Source: Desulfamplus sp. (lineage in GTDB: Bacteria > Desulfobacterota > Desulfobacteria > Desulfobacterales > Desulfobacteraceae). From it: a stretch of 64,000 nucleotides of DNA. Position numbers and translations under genes: made by a program. The DNA lies in assembly GCA_015232455.1 (NCBI GenBank), contig JADFZQ010000013.1, forward strand, positions 1 through 64,000. Reading direction: 5' to 3'. The notes under the pieces were generated by a model that worked only from the letters and a program-made list of their open reading frames with translations, was not told the origin of the DNA and did no database searches. Shown one piece after another: positions 9,060-17,058 of this stretch (position 1 is its first letter; each line of letters begins with the position of its first letter).

Positions 9060-10085
9060 TTATGAATACATAGTCCTTTTTTCAAAATACTGTAAAAGCA
9101 TTGATAGAGAAAAAGTTAATACAAGATAAAGAATTGCACACACAAACCATAGCTCAAAAGGTTGAAGGCTTGTTGTTACTACTTCTCTTGTTGCTTTAGT
9201 CAGCTCTCTTATTGCAATAATACCAAGAAGAGATGAATCTTTAATAAGGCTTATGAATTGACCAGCAAGAGGAGGGAGAATTCTCCTGAATGCCTGAGGA
9301 AGTATAACATAGTACATACTCTGAGCGTATGTCATACCAAGTGATCTTGATGCTTCTGTCTGTCCACGATGAATAGATTGAATACCAGCTCTTACTATTT
9401 CCGCCACGTAAGCACCTGTAAAAGTAGCAAGTGAGGCTACACCAAACCAAAGTGGAGGAACTTGGGCGATACCGTAATTAGCAAGCATTGTATTAACTAA
9501 AGTTCCAAGTACAAAATACCAGATAAAAATCTGAACAAGAAGAGGTGAGCCACGCACAAGCTCAATATAGGTAATTGCAAGCCATTTGAATGCAGGGTTA
9601 GACGATATTCTTGCAAGACCTGTAAAAAGTCCAAGAACTATACCAAATGCAATTGCTATAAAACTCACATAAAGAGTGAGCCATAACCCTTGAAGAAGTA
9701 TTCCAACTTTCCAATGTTTGTATGAAGCAATGGTGTCTCCAGCAAACACTAGGTCTCCCTCAGATATTTTTACATCTTTAGAGGGATCAGTAGTTTTTAT
9801 TGTATATTCTTTTTTATCTCCGCCATCTTCTGTTATAAAAATTGTGGTATTGCTACCATCAGTTTTAATAGAATCAACAGTACCAGCAGACTCAGTTTTA
9901 ACAGCAACCTCTTCATTATAGAAAAAATATTGTGGAACCCTAAACCACCGCCAAGTATAATCAATCTTTAATGTGCAGTAGTAAAGTCCGCCAATAAAAG
10001 TTGAAATTACTAAAAAAAAGACCATTACCCACATATAATAGGCTCTTGCTTGTTGTTTCTGAAGAAGAGATGTTGATGAATTCAT
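9060..10085 (-). CDS. Amino-acid ABC transporter permease with extra N-terminal domain
   Basis: This is the inner-membrane permease of the HisMQ/GltK type. The core starts near residue 125. The EAA loop EASRSLGMTYAQSMYYVILPQ docks the ATPase. At 341 residues it is about 100-120 longer than the ~220-residue norm. The extra part is one membrane helix (about 17-38) and a ~75-residue extracytoplasmic stretch rich in beta-forming residues (TVDSIKTDG...ITEDGG...ISEGDLVFAGDTIASY). That stretch reads like a small barrel-sandwich (lipoyl/biotinyl-like) fold, which is an inference. Since only one helix precedes it, the core topology is preserved. It is co-transcribed with the binding protein (130 nt upstream) and the ATPase. 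Confidence 0.88.
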   Translation of the reverse strand: MNSSTSLLQKQQARAYYMWVMVFFLVISTFIGGLYYCTLKIDYTWRWFRVPQYFFYNEEVAVKTESAGTVDSIKTDGSNTTIFITEDGGDKKEYTIKTTDPSKDVKISEGDLVFAGDTIASYKHWKVGILLQGLWLTLYVSFIAIAFGIVLGLFTGLARISSNPAFKWLAITYIELVRGSPLLVQIFIWYFVLGTLVNTMLANYGIAQVPPLWFGVASLATFTGAYVAEIVRAGIQSIHRGQTEASRSLGMTYAQSMYYVILPQAFRRILPPLAGQFISLIKDSSLLGIIAIRELTKATREVVTTSLQPFELWFVCAILYLVLTFSLSMLLQYFEKRTMYS

Positions 10086-10159
10086 TTATTGGCAGAACTC
10101 CTGTATTATTAATTTTAATTAATCGCTAAATCCTTAATGAACTTAGTAGTTGCAGGAAT

Positions 10160-10192
10160 AGATTTGACAACTTGAGAAAAGTTGTCAAATCT
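10160..10192. repeat. Inverted repeat of the TTGACAACTT family, copy 1
   Basis: AGATTTGACAACTT and AAGTTGTCAAATCT are separated by 5 nt. The hairpin lies between the binding-protein and permease genes, inside the ABC operon. Near-identical hairpins occur at 22478, 26508 and 45132. In this transporter operon it could attenuate or stabilise mRNA between a highly expressed binding protein and the less abundant permease. That role is inferred from position only. Confidence 0.6.
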
Positions 10193-10215
10193 TTCAAATT
10201 TAGGTAAGTTTCAGT

Positions 10216-11040
10216 TTACTGAACGTTTTTAATCCAATCTGTAGATTTTATCCATTTATTATATATTGTATCGTATCTGCCATCATTTTTGAGCTGTTTT
10301 AAGAAGTTGTCAAGAAAATTAAGAAAATCTGGGTCACCTTTGTTAATTGCCCATGCAAGTGGTTCATAGGTAAATGGCTGATCTAAAAAAATTACCTTAC
10401 CCATACCTTGTTGAGCCATAAAAACAACGCAGTAAGGAAGATCATAAACAAACGCATCTGCTTTGCCATTCACAACCTCAAGAGCTGCCTCTGTTTCAGT
10501 TTCAAAAGATTTATATACTGCTTTGGAGATTTTACTTTTTACCGCAGATTCTCCAGTAGTACCAAGTTTTGAAGTTACGATAAATTTGGCATCGTTTAAA
10601 TCTTTATATGAAGTAATTGCACCTTCATGTTTTTTGTTAAGAATAATTGTCTGACCTATTATTATATAAGGGTCTGCAAAATTGACTTTAAGATTTCTCT
10701 CCTGAGTAACTGTCATACCGCTCATTATGATGTCAAACTTATCCGTGATTAAAGATGGAATAATTCCATCCCATGCAGTATTTACTGGAACAAATTTAAC
10801 TCCCATTGCTTTTGCCATCTCTTTGGCAACATCAATGTCAAATCCAACAAAATTACCTTTTTGGTCAGTCATTTCAAATGGCATATAGCCAGCTTCAAAT
10901 CCAACCCTAAGCTCCCCTTTTTTAAGCACCTTTTCTAAGGTCGATTTTTGTGCAAGCTCAATATCTGCTGCAATTACAGTTGAAGTGAAGACGATAAATC
11001 CCATTGTTAATGCAAGTAGTGAAGTCAAACCTTTTTTCAT
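10216..11040 (-). CDS. Periplasmic polar amino-acid-binding protein
   Basis: This 274-residue substrate-binding protein of the bacterial extracellular solute-binding family 3 is the first gene of the ABC operon. It has a strong AGGAGG ribosome-binding site. Residues 1-24 form a Sec signal peptide with probable cleavage near VIA-AD. The mature part begins LKKGELRVGFEAGYMPFEMTD and contains GFDIDVAKEMAKAMG and the FDIIMSGMTVTQERN block typical of the family. The protein would deliver an amino acid to the permease at 9060. The ligand cannot be read from sequence alone. Confidence 0.92.
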   Translation of the reverse strand: MKKGLTSLLALTMGFIVFTSTVIAADIELAQKSTLEKVLKKGELRVGFEAGYMPFEMTDQKGNFVGFDIDVAKEMAKAMGVKFVPVNTAWDGIIPSLITDKFDIIMSGMTVTQERNLKVNFADPYIIIGQTIILNKKHEGAITSYKDLNDAKFIVTSKLGTTGESAVKSKISKAVYKSFETETEAALEVVNGKADAFVYDLPYCVVFMAQQGMGKVIFLDQPFTYEPLAWAINKGDPDFLNFLDNFLKQLKNDGRYDTIYNKWIKSTDWIKNVQ

Positions 11041-11280
11041 TTTTTAAGCCTCCTAAAAATTTGTAATAACAATTATTGAAAAAATAACGGTTATAGATAA
11101 GAAATTAAGAAAAAAACATTAAGTTAATAAAAAAAAATGCCTATTTTCTGATAACAGAAATTTTTTCATTCTGTATATTAAGATTAGGATAAAGTAAAGT
11201 ATCTTTAAGATATTAAACTTTCCATAAAATCAAAATATAAATGCAAAAAGGAGAAATTATAATGCAGTGAAACTTAATAA

Positions 11281-12888
11281 TTATCCATGAAGAGCCATAC
11301 CCACACCTTTCAAAGCTGCTTCTGACAATATCTCAGCAAGAGTTGGGTGGGCATGAATGGTGTGGGCAATATCTGATACAGTGAGCCCTTTATTAACAGC
11401 AAGAGTTGCTTCAGCAATTAAATCTGTTGCATGAGGTCCTGTAATATGAATACCTAAAACCTTTCCGCTTGAGGCTTCTGCTACAATCTTAGCTTCGCCT
11501 GCAATCTCTCCAATAGCATGAGCTTTTCCAAGAATCCTAAAATTGACAGTTGAGCATTTTACATCGATTTCTTGAGTCTTTGCTTGAGCTTCTGTTAATC
11601 CCACATTGCCAATTTCTGGCATAGTAAATATTGCACTTGGCACAGCACTATAGTCCATTTTAATTACTCCATTATCGCCAGAATTTTTTACATAGTCCGC
11701 TTTGTTCCCCGTAGAGTTGCCATTTACAGTTAAACTCATAGCATTTTGTGCTGCCACCATACCTTCATGGGAAGCAACATGGGCAAGCATAATTCTCTGT
11801 GGTCCTAAAATATCGCCAATAGCATAAACTCCAGCAATCGAAGTCTCCATATAGTCATTTACATCAATCCATCCTTTTTCGTTGGTTTTAAGACCAATGT
11901 TTTCAAGACCTAAATTAGAAGCAAGTGGCGAACGACCTATGCAGACCGCCATCTTCTCTGTTTCAAGTGTCTGAAGTTCAAATGTTTGGGGTTGTTGGTT
12001 TGCTATTTGAGGTTGAGCAGAACCTTTTACCACTTTTGCAGCCTTGTCCGAAAATGGAGAAATTCCAAGCGTTAAGATAAGTTTTCCATCTCTTTTTTCA
12101 GCTTTTTCAACAACCTTATCCGTAATTACTTTAATCTTTCTTTTTTTCATCTCCCGTTGAAGAGTTGTTGAGCATGATTCATCAACACTTGGAAGAGGCA
12201 GTAACCTTGACATCGCCTCAACTACTGTAACGCTTGAACCTAAAGCTGATAAAATACAAGCAAATTCACAACCAATGACACCACCACCAACAATTACAAT
12301 TGATTTTGGAATCTCATTTAGGCTTAAAAGATGGTTGCTTGAAAGTATTGATTCGCCATCAAATGGAAAAGCTCCAATATTTAAAGGTGAGGTTCCAGTT
12401 GCAATGATTAAGCTGTCATAATAAACCTCTTTGTGTTTACAGTTATTAATATCAAAATTTTTTCCACAATTTTGAGTATTACAATCTTCACTTTTATTAT
12501 TCACAGCTTCATTAATGACCGCGACAACCCCCTTACCTTTTATATAACCTCTACCCTGTTCAAACTTAATTTTTGCATGTTGAAGCAAAGATAAAATCCC
12601 TTTTCTCTGCATCTCAACAATCTTTTGCTTTCTTGCCATGATTGCCGTCATGTCAGCAGTTACAGTTCCATCAACATTTATTCCAAACTCATCAGCCTCT
12701 TTAAATTTAAGATAAATATCTGCTGAGGTCTTCATAATCTTTGATGGAATACAGCCCCAGTTAAGGCATGTGCCTCCAAGGTGTTCTTTCTCAATAATCG
12801 TAACATCTCCTCCAAGTGCTGCTGCTCTCAATGCTGCAACATATCCACCTGGTCCAGCTCCAATAACAACTACTTTTTTTTCCCCCAT
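11281..12888 (-). CDS. lpdA: Dihydrolipoyl dehydrogenase (glycine cleavage L protein)
   Basis: This FAD enzyme reoxidises dihydrolipoamide with NAD+ (EC 1.8.1.4). It has the FAD dinucleotide fold GAGPGG (residues 10-15), the redox disulfide GGTCLNWGCIPSK (C41 and C46), the NAD fold VGGGVIGCEFA, and the C-terminal catalytic HAHPTLAEI. It is 535 residues against ~470 for the family. The surplus sits in three inserts: a Cys/Asn-rich stretch around 145-165 (DCNTQNCGKNFDINNCKHK), a Gln/Pro-rich stretch around 290-310, and an Asn/Gly-rich stretch around 400-415. The open frame and intact motifs argue that it is functional. Its likely partners are GcvT/H/P, found beyond the accessory island on the opposite strand. 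Confidence 0.92.
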   Translation of the reverse strand: MGEKKVVVIGAGPGGYVAALRAAALGGDVTIIEKEHLGGTCLNWGCIPSKIMKTSADIYLKFKEADEFGINVDGTVTADMTAIMARKQKIVEMQRKGILSLLQHAKIKFEQGRGYIKGKGVVAVINEAVNNKSEDCNTQNCGKNFDINNCKHKEVYYDSLIIATGTSPLNIGAFPFDGESILSSNHLLSLNEIPKSIVIVGGGVIGCEFACILSALGSSVTVVEAMSRLLPLPSVDESCSTTLQREMKKRKIKVITDKVVEKAEKRDGKLILTLGISPFSDKAAKVVKGSAQPQIANQQPQTFELQTLETEKMAVCIGRSPLASNLGLENIGLKTNEKGWIDVNDYMETSIAGVYAIGDILGPQRIMLAHVASHEGMVAAQNAMSLTVNGNSTGNKADYVKNSGDNGVIKMDYSAVPSAIFTMPEIGNVGLTEAQAKTQEIDVKCSTVNFRILGKAHAIGEIAGEAKIVAEASSGKVLGIHITGPHATDLIAEATLAVNKGLTVSDIAHTIHAHPTLAEILSEAALKGVGMALHG

Positions 12889-13183
12889 ACTATAACTCCT
12901 TACTTATATTTGTTCAAAATAACCAAATCAACTTACCTATCTATTCAGAAAATCATTACCATACTATTAAGATAACAGCTATTTTGATGAAAAACAATTT
13001 TTTTACATCTATATTTTGATGTTTTCGGTATTTATTGAATTTTTATTTGACATTTTCATTACAATCCATTAATTGCATGATTTATAGATTTGTTTTTATA
13101 GTAATTTACATTATCTACTCACCCCCGCCTTACCCAAAGTTATACTTCAAAAAACTATTGATAATTTGGATACTATTCTACCC

Positions 13184-13627
13184 ATGAAAATTGATGATAT
13201 TAATATTGAGATTATAAAAGAGCTAAAAGATGGACGAAAATCGTTTAAAAGCATTGCCGATAAGCTAAAAATCACTGAAAACACAGTAAGAACAAGGGTT
13301 TCAAAACTAAAAGAGGAGAATATTCTTGATATATGTGGACTTTTTGATCCTTCCGCTCTTCAAGGACATAAAACAGTTATTATTGGCATAAAACTATCTG
13401 AAATGAACCTTGTCGAAAAAGGAGAAGAGATCTCAAAACTTAAAGGTGTTATCTCAGCAACTGTTGTAACTGGAAGATATGATCTTATTATTTTAGTAAT
13501 GTTTAACGAAGAGTTTGGTCTTCTTGAGTTTTATACTGATGAGATCTCTAAAGTTAAAGGCATAAGGTCAGTTGAGACCTTTGTGGTTTATAAATCTTAT
13601 AAACTTATGGTGCCTTATATTTTGTAG
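13184..13627 (+). CDS. Lrp/AsnC-family transcriptional regulator
   Basis: This 147-residue regulator has an N-terminal winged helix-turn-helix (about 1-60; KSFKSIADKLKITENTVRTRVSKLKEE). A C-terminal RAM ligand-binding domain follows (about 65-140; GVISATVVTGRYDLIILVMF). Proteins of this family usually bind an amino acid and control its metabolism. Placed between lpdA (divergent) and the gcv genes, it is a reasonable candidate regulator of glycine cleavage; this is inferred from context. I use the ATG at 13184. An upstream TTG at 13166 would add six residues, and neither has a convincing ribosome-binding site. The 295-bp divergent gap to lpdA must hold both promoters, but I could not place them. 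Confidence 0.88.
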   Translation: MKIDDINIEIIKELKDGRKSFKSIADKLKITENTVRTRVSKLKEENILDICGLFDPSALQGHKTVIIGIKLSEMNLVEKGEEISKLKGVISATVVTGRYDLIILVMFNEEFGLLEFYTDEISKVKGIRSVETFVVYKSYKLMVPYIL

Positions 13628-13639
13628 TTAATTGGGTGG

Positions 13640-13729
13640 ATGATGAATGAACTGCAAAATATTATAACAATGGCTTTTAGTAGAGGCTATATTGCTTTAG
13701 ATTACTTAAGAGATATACTATGGGATTAA
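13640..13729 (+). CDS. Possible 29-residue ORF
   Basis: An ATG-ATG start preceded by GGGTGG opens a short frame (MMNELQNIITMAFSRGYIALD..., ending ILWD). It lies 12 bp after the Lrp-type gene and just before the transposase remnant. I do not recognise it. The amino-acid composition looks protein-like, so it could be a real small protein, the end of a lost gene, or chance. Confidence 0.25.
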   Translation: MMNELQNIITMAFSRGYIALDYLRDILWD

Positions 13730-13740
13730 AAAAATAAAGA

Positions 13741-14072
13741 AAAGCAAACCGATTAAAAGATTATGATTATTCTCAAAATGGATATTATTTTACAACAATA
13801 TGTACAAACGATAAAGAATATTTTTTGGGAGAAATCAAAAATAAAAAAATGATTTTAAATGAATATGGAAAAATTTCCAAAGAATTTTGGTTATAAATTC
13901 CTAACCATTTTAAAAATGCAAAATTAGATGAACATATAACAATGCCCAATCATGTTCATGGAATATAAGTATTGAAAATAATATTGTATGGAACAACGAT
14001 TCTGTATTCGTAGGGAACAACGATATTTATAGTGTAGGGAGCAACGATCGTTGTTCCCTACAGCAAAATAAT
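13741..14072 (+). pseudogene. Broken REP-associated tyrosine transposase (RAYT, IS200-like Y1)
   Basis: Frame reading from 13750 gives RLKDYDYSQNGYYFTTICT, then LNEYGKISKEFW, a TAA stop, then IPNHFKNAKLDEH and MPNHVHGI. This is the N-terminal half of an IS200-like/RAYT transposase, with the metal-binding HxH in HVH. A second TAA follows HGI. In a shifted frame the text continues WNND...VGNND...VGSNDRCSLQ, a run encoded by REP-type sequence, which these proteins commonly carry in this loop. The second half of the transposase, including the catalytic Tyr, is absent. The tail frame runs open into the mod gene start at 14091. Confidence 0.7.
14034..14061. repeat. 28-bp REP-like palindrome (CAACGATCGTTG core), left edge of island
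   Basis: GTAGGGAGCAACGA is followed by the reverse complement of GTAGGGAACAACGA, so one base pair is mismatched. Two more half-sites with GGAACAACGAT precede it at 13986-14000 and 14010-14024. The sequence lies inside the RAYT remnant and 30 bp before mod. A perfect copy stands at 21041-21068, at the other edge of the accessory island, and another at 31145-31172. Confidence 0.7.
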
Positions 14073-14090
14073 TTGGAGCAATCAAATTCT

Positions 14091-15881
14091 ATGCCCACCC
14101 TAACATGGACAGGAAAAGAAAAAGTAATCAACCATCATCAAGTTGTGCCTCTGCGTGTTTTAGAACACCTATACGGTTTTACTGCTGAAAAAGGCGGACA
14201 AACACCTGAAACCCACAGCGGAAACATGATTATTCATGGTGATAACTTAGAAGGATTAAAAGCACTTCTGCCCAAATATGAGGGTAAAATTAAGTGTATC
14301 TACATTGATCCGCCATACAACACAGGCAACGAAAAATGGGTTTATAACGACAATGTTAATGATCCTAAATTCAAAAAGTGGCTTGGTCAGGTGGTAGGCA
14401 AAGAGAGCGAAGATTTAAACAGACACGATAAATGGCTTTGCATGATGTATCCACGCTTGAAGCTGCTGCATAAATTATTGGCTCATGATGGATCACTTGT
14501 AATAAGTATTGGTTATCAAGAAGTTTTTAGCTTAATTCATGTTTGCAAAGAATTTTTTGCAAATAAGCAAATAGTATGTTGCACAATTCAAACTTCAGGT
14601 GGCAAACCAGCAGGTGGCTTCAACTATCAACATGAGTATTTAATTTTTGTTGTCCCTAATGAATTTGAGGCTAATCCTTTATTATTTTCAGGTGGAAATA
14701 ATAGAACCCCATTTGAAGGTCTTACTTTAGCAACATTTGATAAAACACAGAGACCTAATCAAACATATCCAATTTTCGTAAATAACATTGACGGCTCACT
14801 TGCGGGAGTTGGTGAATCTTTGCAAGAACGAGTAAAAAAGGGTACATACACAGGTAGTTTGGCTGATTTTTCGTATGATTTTGATGAAGCACCTGCTGGA
14901 ACTATTGCCATATGGCCAATTACAAGTAAAGGTAAAGATTGTGTTTGGAGATTAATCTCATCGAGGCTAATTCAAGACTGGGAAAAAGGATACATTAAGA
15001 TTAGCGTTAATCGATCAAAAGATAGTAAAAATAAGTATAGTATTCAGTACTTACCTGAGGGAGTAATTAAGAAAATTGAATCTGGCAAACTGGAAGTAAC
15101 AGGCAATGAAAAAGGATATCCTACATTATCTTTTGGAGATAATAAAACGGTTGGAAGTGAGATTCCAACCGTTTGGCTTGAAAAATTATTTTTCTCAGTA
15201 AAAGGAACAACATTAATAAATGAAATATTTGGAAATAAACAGTTTAATTATCCAAAACCATTGGAGCTTATTACAGAGATTATAAGATCTATAAGTTCTC
15301 CAGATGACATAATATTAGATTCCTTTGCTGGCTCTGGCACTACCGCCCACGCTGTATTGAATCTAAACAAACAAGATGGCGGAAATCGTAAGTTTATACT
15401 TATTGAAATGGAAGATTATGCGGAAAATATCACGGCTGAACGTGTAAAGCGAGTTATAAACGGCTACGGTACAGATAAAAATTTTGTAGAGGGTTTGGGC
15501 GGAAGTTTTGACTATTACGAATTGGGCAAGCCTTTATTTGTTGGGGAAAATCAAGAGTTCTTGAATGAAGATGTGGAAATATCTAAAATCAGAGAGTATG
15601 TTTTTTATTCAGAAACTAAAGCCTCTATCGCCCCTGAAATCTCATCTTACAACCCTTCTGACGAACACAGATACTATTTAGGTCAATATAACGGCACTGC
15701 ATACTATTTTATCTACGAAAAAGACCAGACAACTACCCTTAATTACAACATTCTTCCCATTATAAAAGATAAAGCTGAACAGTATATTATTTATGCTGAT
15801 AACTGCCTTCTCTCTGATGATTTTATGAAGCAATACAACATTACATTCAAGAAAATCCCGCGAGATATAACAAGGCTTTAA
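14091..15881 (+). CDS. mod: Type III restriction-modification DNA methyltransferase (Mod)
   Basis: This 597-residue N6-adenine (beta-class) methyltransferase methylates one strand of an asymmetric site and gives the restriction complex its specificity. Catalytic motif IV is DPPYNTGN (D73-Y76), and the AdoMet-binding motif I, DSFAGSGTT, comes after it (F412-G416). That order defines the beta class. The target-recognition region lies between them. I chose the ATG at 14091 because GGAG lies 12 nt upstream. The frame stays open upstream through the RAYT tail and a TTG at 14073, but nothing suggests that part is translated. Its last ~22 codons are repeated three times downstream, before res at 17730. 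Confidence 0.9.
   Translation: MPTLTWTGKEKVINHHQVVPLRVLEHLYGFTAEKGGQTPETHSGNMIIHGDNLEGLKALLPKYEGKIKCIYIDPPYNTGNEKWVYNDNVNDPKFKKWLGQVVGKESEDLNRHDKWLCMMYPRLKLLHKLLAHDGSLVISIGYQEVFSLIHVCKEFFANKQIVCCTIQTSGGKPAGGFNYQHEYLIFVVPNEFEANPLLFSGGNNRTPFEGLTLATFDKTQRPNQTYPIFVNNIDGSLAGVGESLQERVKKGTYTGSLADFSYDFDEAPAGTIAIWPITSKGKDCVWRLISSRLIQDWEKGYIKISVNRSKDSKNKYSIQYLPEGVIKKIESGKLEVTGNEKGYPTLSFGDNKTVGSEIPTVWLEKLFFSVKGTTLINEIFGNKQFNYPKPLELITEIIRSISSPDDIILDSFAGSGTTAHAVLNLNKQDGGNRKFILIEMEDYAENITAERVKRVINGYGTDKNFVEGLGGSFDYYELGKPLFVGENQEFLNEDVEISKIREYVFYSETKASIAPEISSYNPSDEHRYYLGQYNGTAYYFIYEKDQTTTLNYNILPIIKDKAEQYIIYADNCLLSDDFMKQYNITFKKIPRDITRL
15791..15881 (+). repeat. mod 3'-end direct repeat, copy 1 (genuine gene end)
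   Basis: The last 91 bp of mod, ending at its TAA. Copies occur at 16501-16566 (66 bp), 16937-17027 (91 bp) and 17663-17727 (65 bp, one base deleted). Copies 1 and 4 share CCCGCGAGATATAACAAGG; copies 2 and 3 share CCCACGCGATATAACGAGG. Each copy is followed within about 35 bp by the start of another gene. Confidence 0.92.
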
Positions 15882-15912
15882 ATAACAAAAATTGCACAAA
15901 TCGGAGTGAATT

Positions 15913-16488
15913 ATGACAGCACAATTGCAAAGAGATGAAAAAATAACACCAGAAGAATATCTTGAATTTGAAAGAACCTCTGAATTTAAACATGAATATT
16001 TTGATGGGGAAATATTTGCAATGGTAGGTGCAAGCCTAAACCATAATCAAATCAGCATGAACTTAATCAGAGAACTTGGAGTGCAGCTTAAACACTCTCC
16101 TTGCAGACCATTTATAAATGATTTACGAGTGAAAGTTCAAGAGATAGAAAAATATACGTATCCAGATATTGTTATCGTATGTGGTGATATTAAGCTCGAA
16201 AAAGAAAGTGGAATGGAAACCCTTTTGAATCCTATAGTAATCATTGAAGTGCTTTCAAACTCTACAGAGGCGTATGACAGAGGAGCTAAATTCCAGCATT
16301 ATCAACTTATACCGTCATTGCAGGAGTATATACTTGTTTCTCAATATTCCCCTCTTGTGGAGAAATATGTCAGAAGCGATAAGGGACAATGGATTTACAC
16401 CTTATATGAAGGTATGGACAAAACCATTGCCATTGAAGCTGTTAAATGTGAGTTGATTCTTTCGGATATTTACTATCAGGTTGTCTGA
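15913..16488 (+). CDS. Uma2-family (DUF820) PD-(D/E)XK endonuclease-like protein, copy A
   Basis: This 191-residue protein belongs to a large family of predicted restriction-endonuclease-like nucleases of unproven function. Visible family features are ITPEEYLEFE, HEYFDGEIFAM, YPDIVIVCGD (active-site Asp), IIEVLSNSTEAYDRG (active-site Glu) and KFQHYQLIPSLQEYILV. It sits 31 nt after mod with GGAGTG as ribosome-binding site, so it is probably co-transcribed. A near-identical copy lies at 17059-17634. The two differ strongly only around residues 43-60 (NHNQISMNLIRELGVQLK here). Confidence 0.88.
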   Translation: MTAQLQRDEKITPEEYLEFERTSEFKHEYFDGEIFAMVGASLNHNQISMNLIRELGVQLKHSPCRPFINDLRVKVQEIEKYTYPDIVIVCGDIKLEKESGMETLLNPIVIIEVLSNSTEAYDRGAKFQHYQLIPSLQEYILVSQYSPLVEKYVRSDKGQWIYTLYEGMDKTIAIEAVKCELILSDIYYQVV

Positions 16489-16500
16489 AACTTATAATTT

Positions 16501-16566
16501 GATGATTTTATGAAGCAATACAACATTACATTCAAGAAAATCCCACGCGATATAACGAGGCTTTAA
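16501..16566 (+). repeat. mod 3'-end direct repeat, copy 2
   Basis: This 66-bp repeat of the mod C-terminal coding end (DDFMKQYNITFKKIPRDITRL and stop) lies 12 bp after the stop of Uma2 copy A. It carries the CCCACGCG...CGAGG variant shared with copy 3. It has no start codon of its own and is followed 22 bp later by the gene at 16588. Confidence 0.92.
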
Positions 16567-16587
16567 ATAAGGAAAAATGGTGAATAA

Positions 16588-16848
16588 ATGGACTGGCAAG
16601 ATATTAGAAAACATTACCCTGAACAGTGGCTTTTAGTAGAAGCTATAAAAGCTCATTCTGAAGCAGGCAAGCGTATATTAGAGCAGATTTCAGTTATTAA
16701 CACTTATCTCGACTCTTTAAGTGCTATGAATGGCTATAAAATCCTAAAGCGTGAAGCCCCAGATCGTGAATTATTTGTTTTTCATACAAGCCGTGAAGAT
16801 TTAGACATCTCTGAACGTCAATGGTTAGGGATTCGGGGGATTAAATGA
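16588..16848 (+). CDS. Small conserved protein, usual partner of a retropepsin-like protease
   Basis: This 86-residue protein (MDWQDIRKHYPEQWLLVEAIKA..., ending SERQWLGIRGIK) is soluble and mixed alpha/beta, with no membrane segment. From memory it matches a small uncharacterised family normally followed by, and overlapping, a gene for a retropepsin-like aspartic protease. Here that partner is present only as a stub at 16845 with the expected ATGA overlap. Function is unknown; a toxin-antitoxin-like or defence-associated role would be speculation. It is third in the run mod, Uma2-A, this gene, Uma2-B, res. Confidence 0.7.
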   Translation: MDWQDIRKHYPEQWLLVEAIKAHSEAGKRILEQISVINTYLDSLSAMNGYKILKREAPDRELFVFHTSREDLDISERQWLGIRGIK

Positions 16849-16925
16849 AGATACGCCTTCAAAACGGCTTGTTGTTTGCTGATGTTTCTATAATACATTA
16901 CGGAAAAAAATTAGAAATTTATTAA
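16845..16925 (+). pseudogene. Truncated retropepsin-like aspartic protease
   Basis: The ATG overlaps the previous stop (ATGA). The frame reads MKIRLQNGLLFADVSIIHYGK and ends after KLEIY at a TAA, giving 26 residues. This matches the N-terminus of the partner protease, which normally continues into the catalytic VLLDTGSAG segment. That segment and everything after it are missing, and the mod-end repeat copy 3 begins only 11 bp later at 16937. The deletion therefore coincides with a repeat junction. Confidence 0.55.
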
Positions 16926-16936
16926 GGAATATCATT

Positions 16937-17027
16937 TTATGCTGATAACTGCCTTCTTTCTGATGATTTTATGAAGCAATACAACATTACATTCAAGAAA
17001 ATCCCACGCGATATAACGAGGCTTTAA
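16937..17027 (+). repeat. mod 3'-end direct repeat, copy 3
   Basis: This is the full 91-bp match to 15791-15881, and the similarity continues through the following ribosome-binding site into the second Uma2 gene. The duplicated unit is therefore the mod end plus the Uma2 gene. It carries the same CCCACGCG...CGAGG variant as copy 2. Confidence 0.92.
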
Positions 17028-17058
17028 ATAACAAAAACTGCAGAAATAGGAGTGAATT

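Noticed and set aside
13986-14061. CRISPR-like repeats (three GGAACAACGAT units)
   Set aside because: Only three unequal units with irregular short spacers; they are REP half-sites inside the transposase remnant. No cas genes are present.
14073-14090. TTG start adding six residues to Mod
   Set aside because: The sequence before the ATG at 14091 derives from the RAYT/REP remnant, and GGAG is better placed for the ATG.
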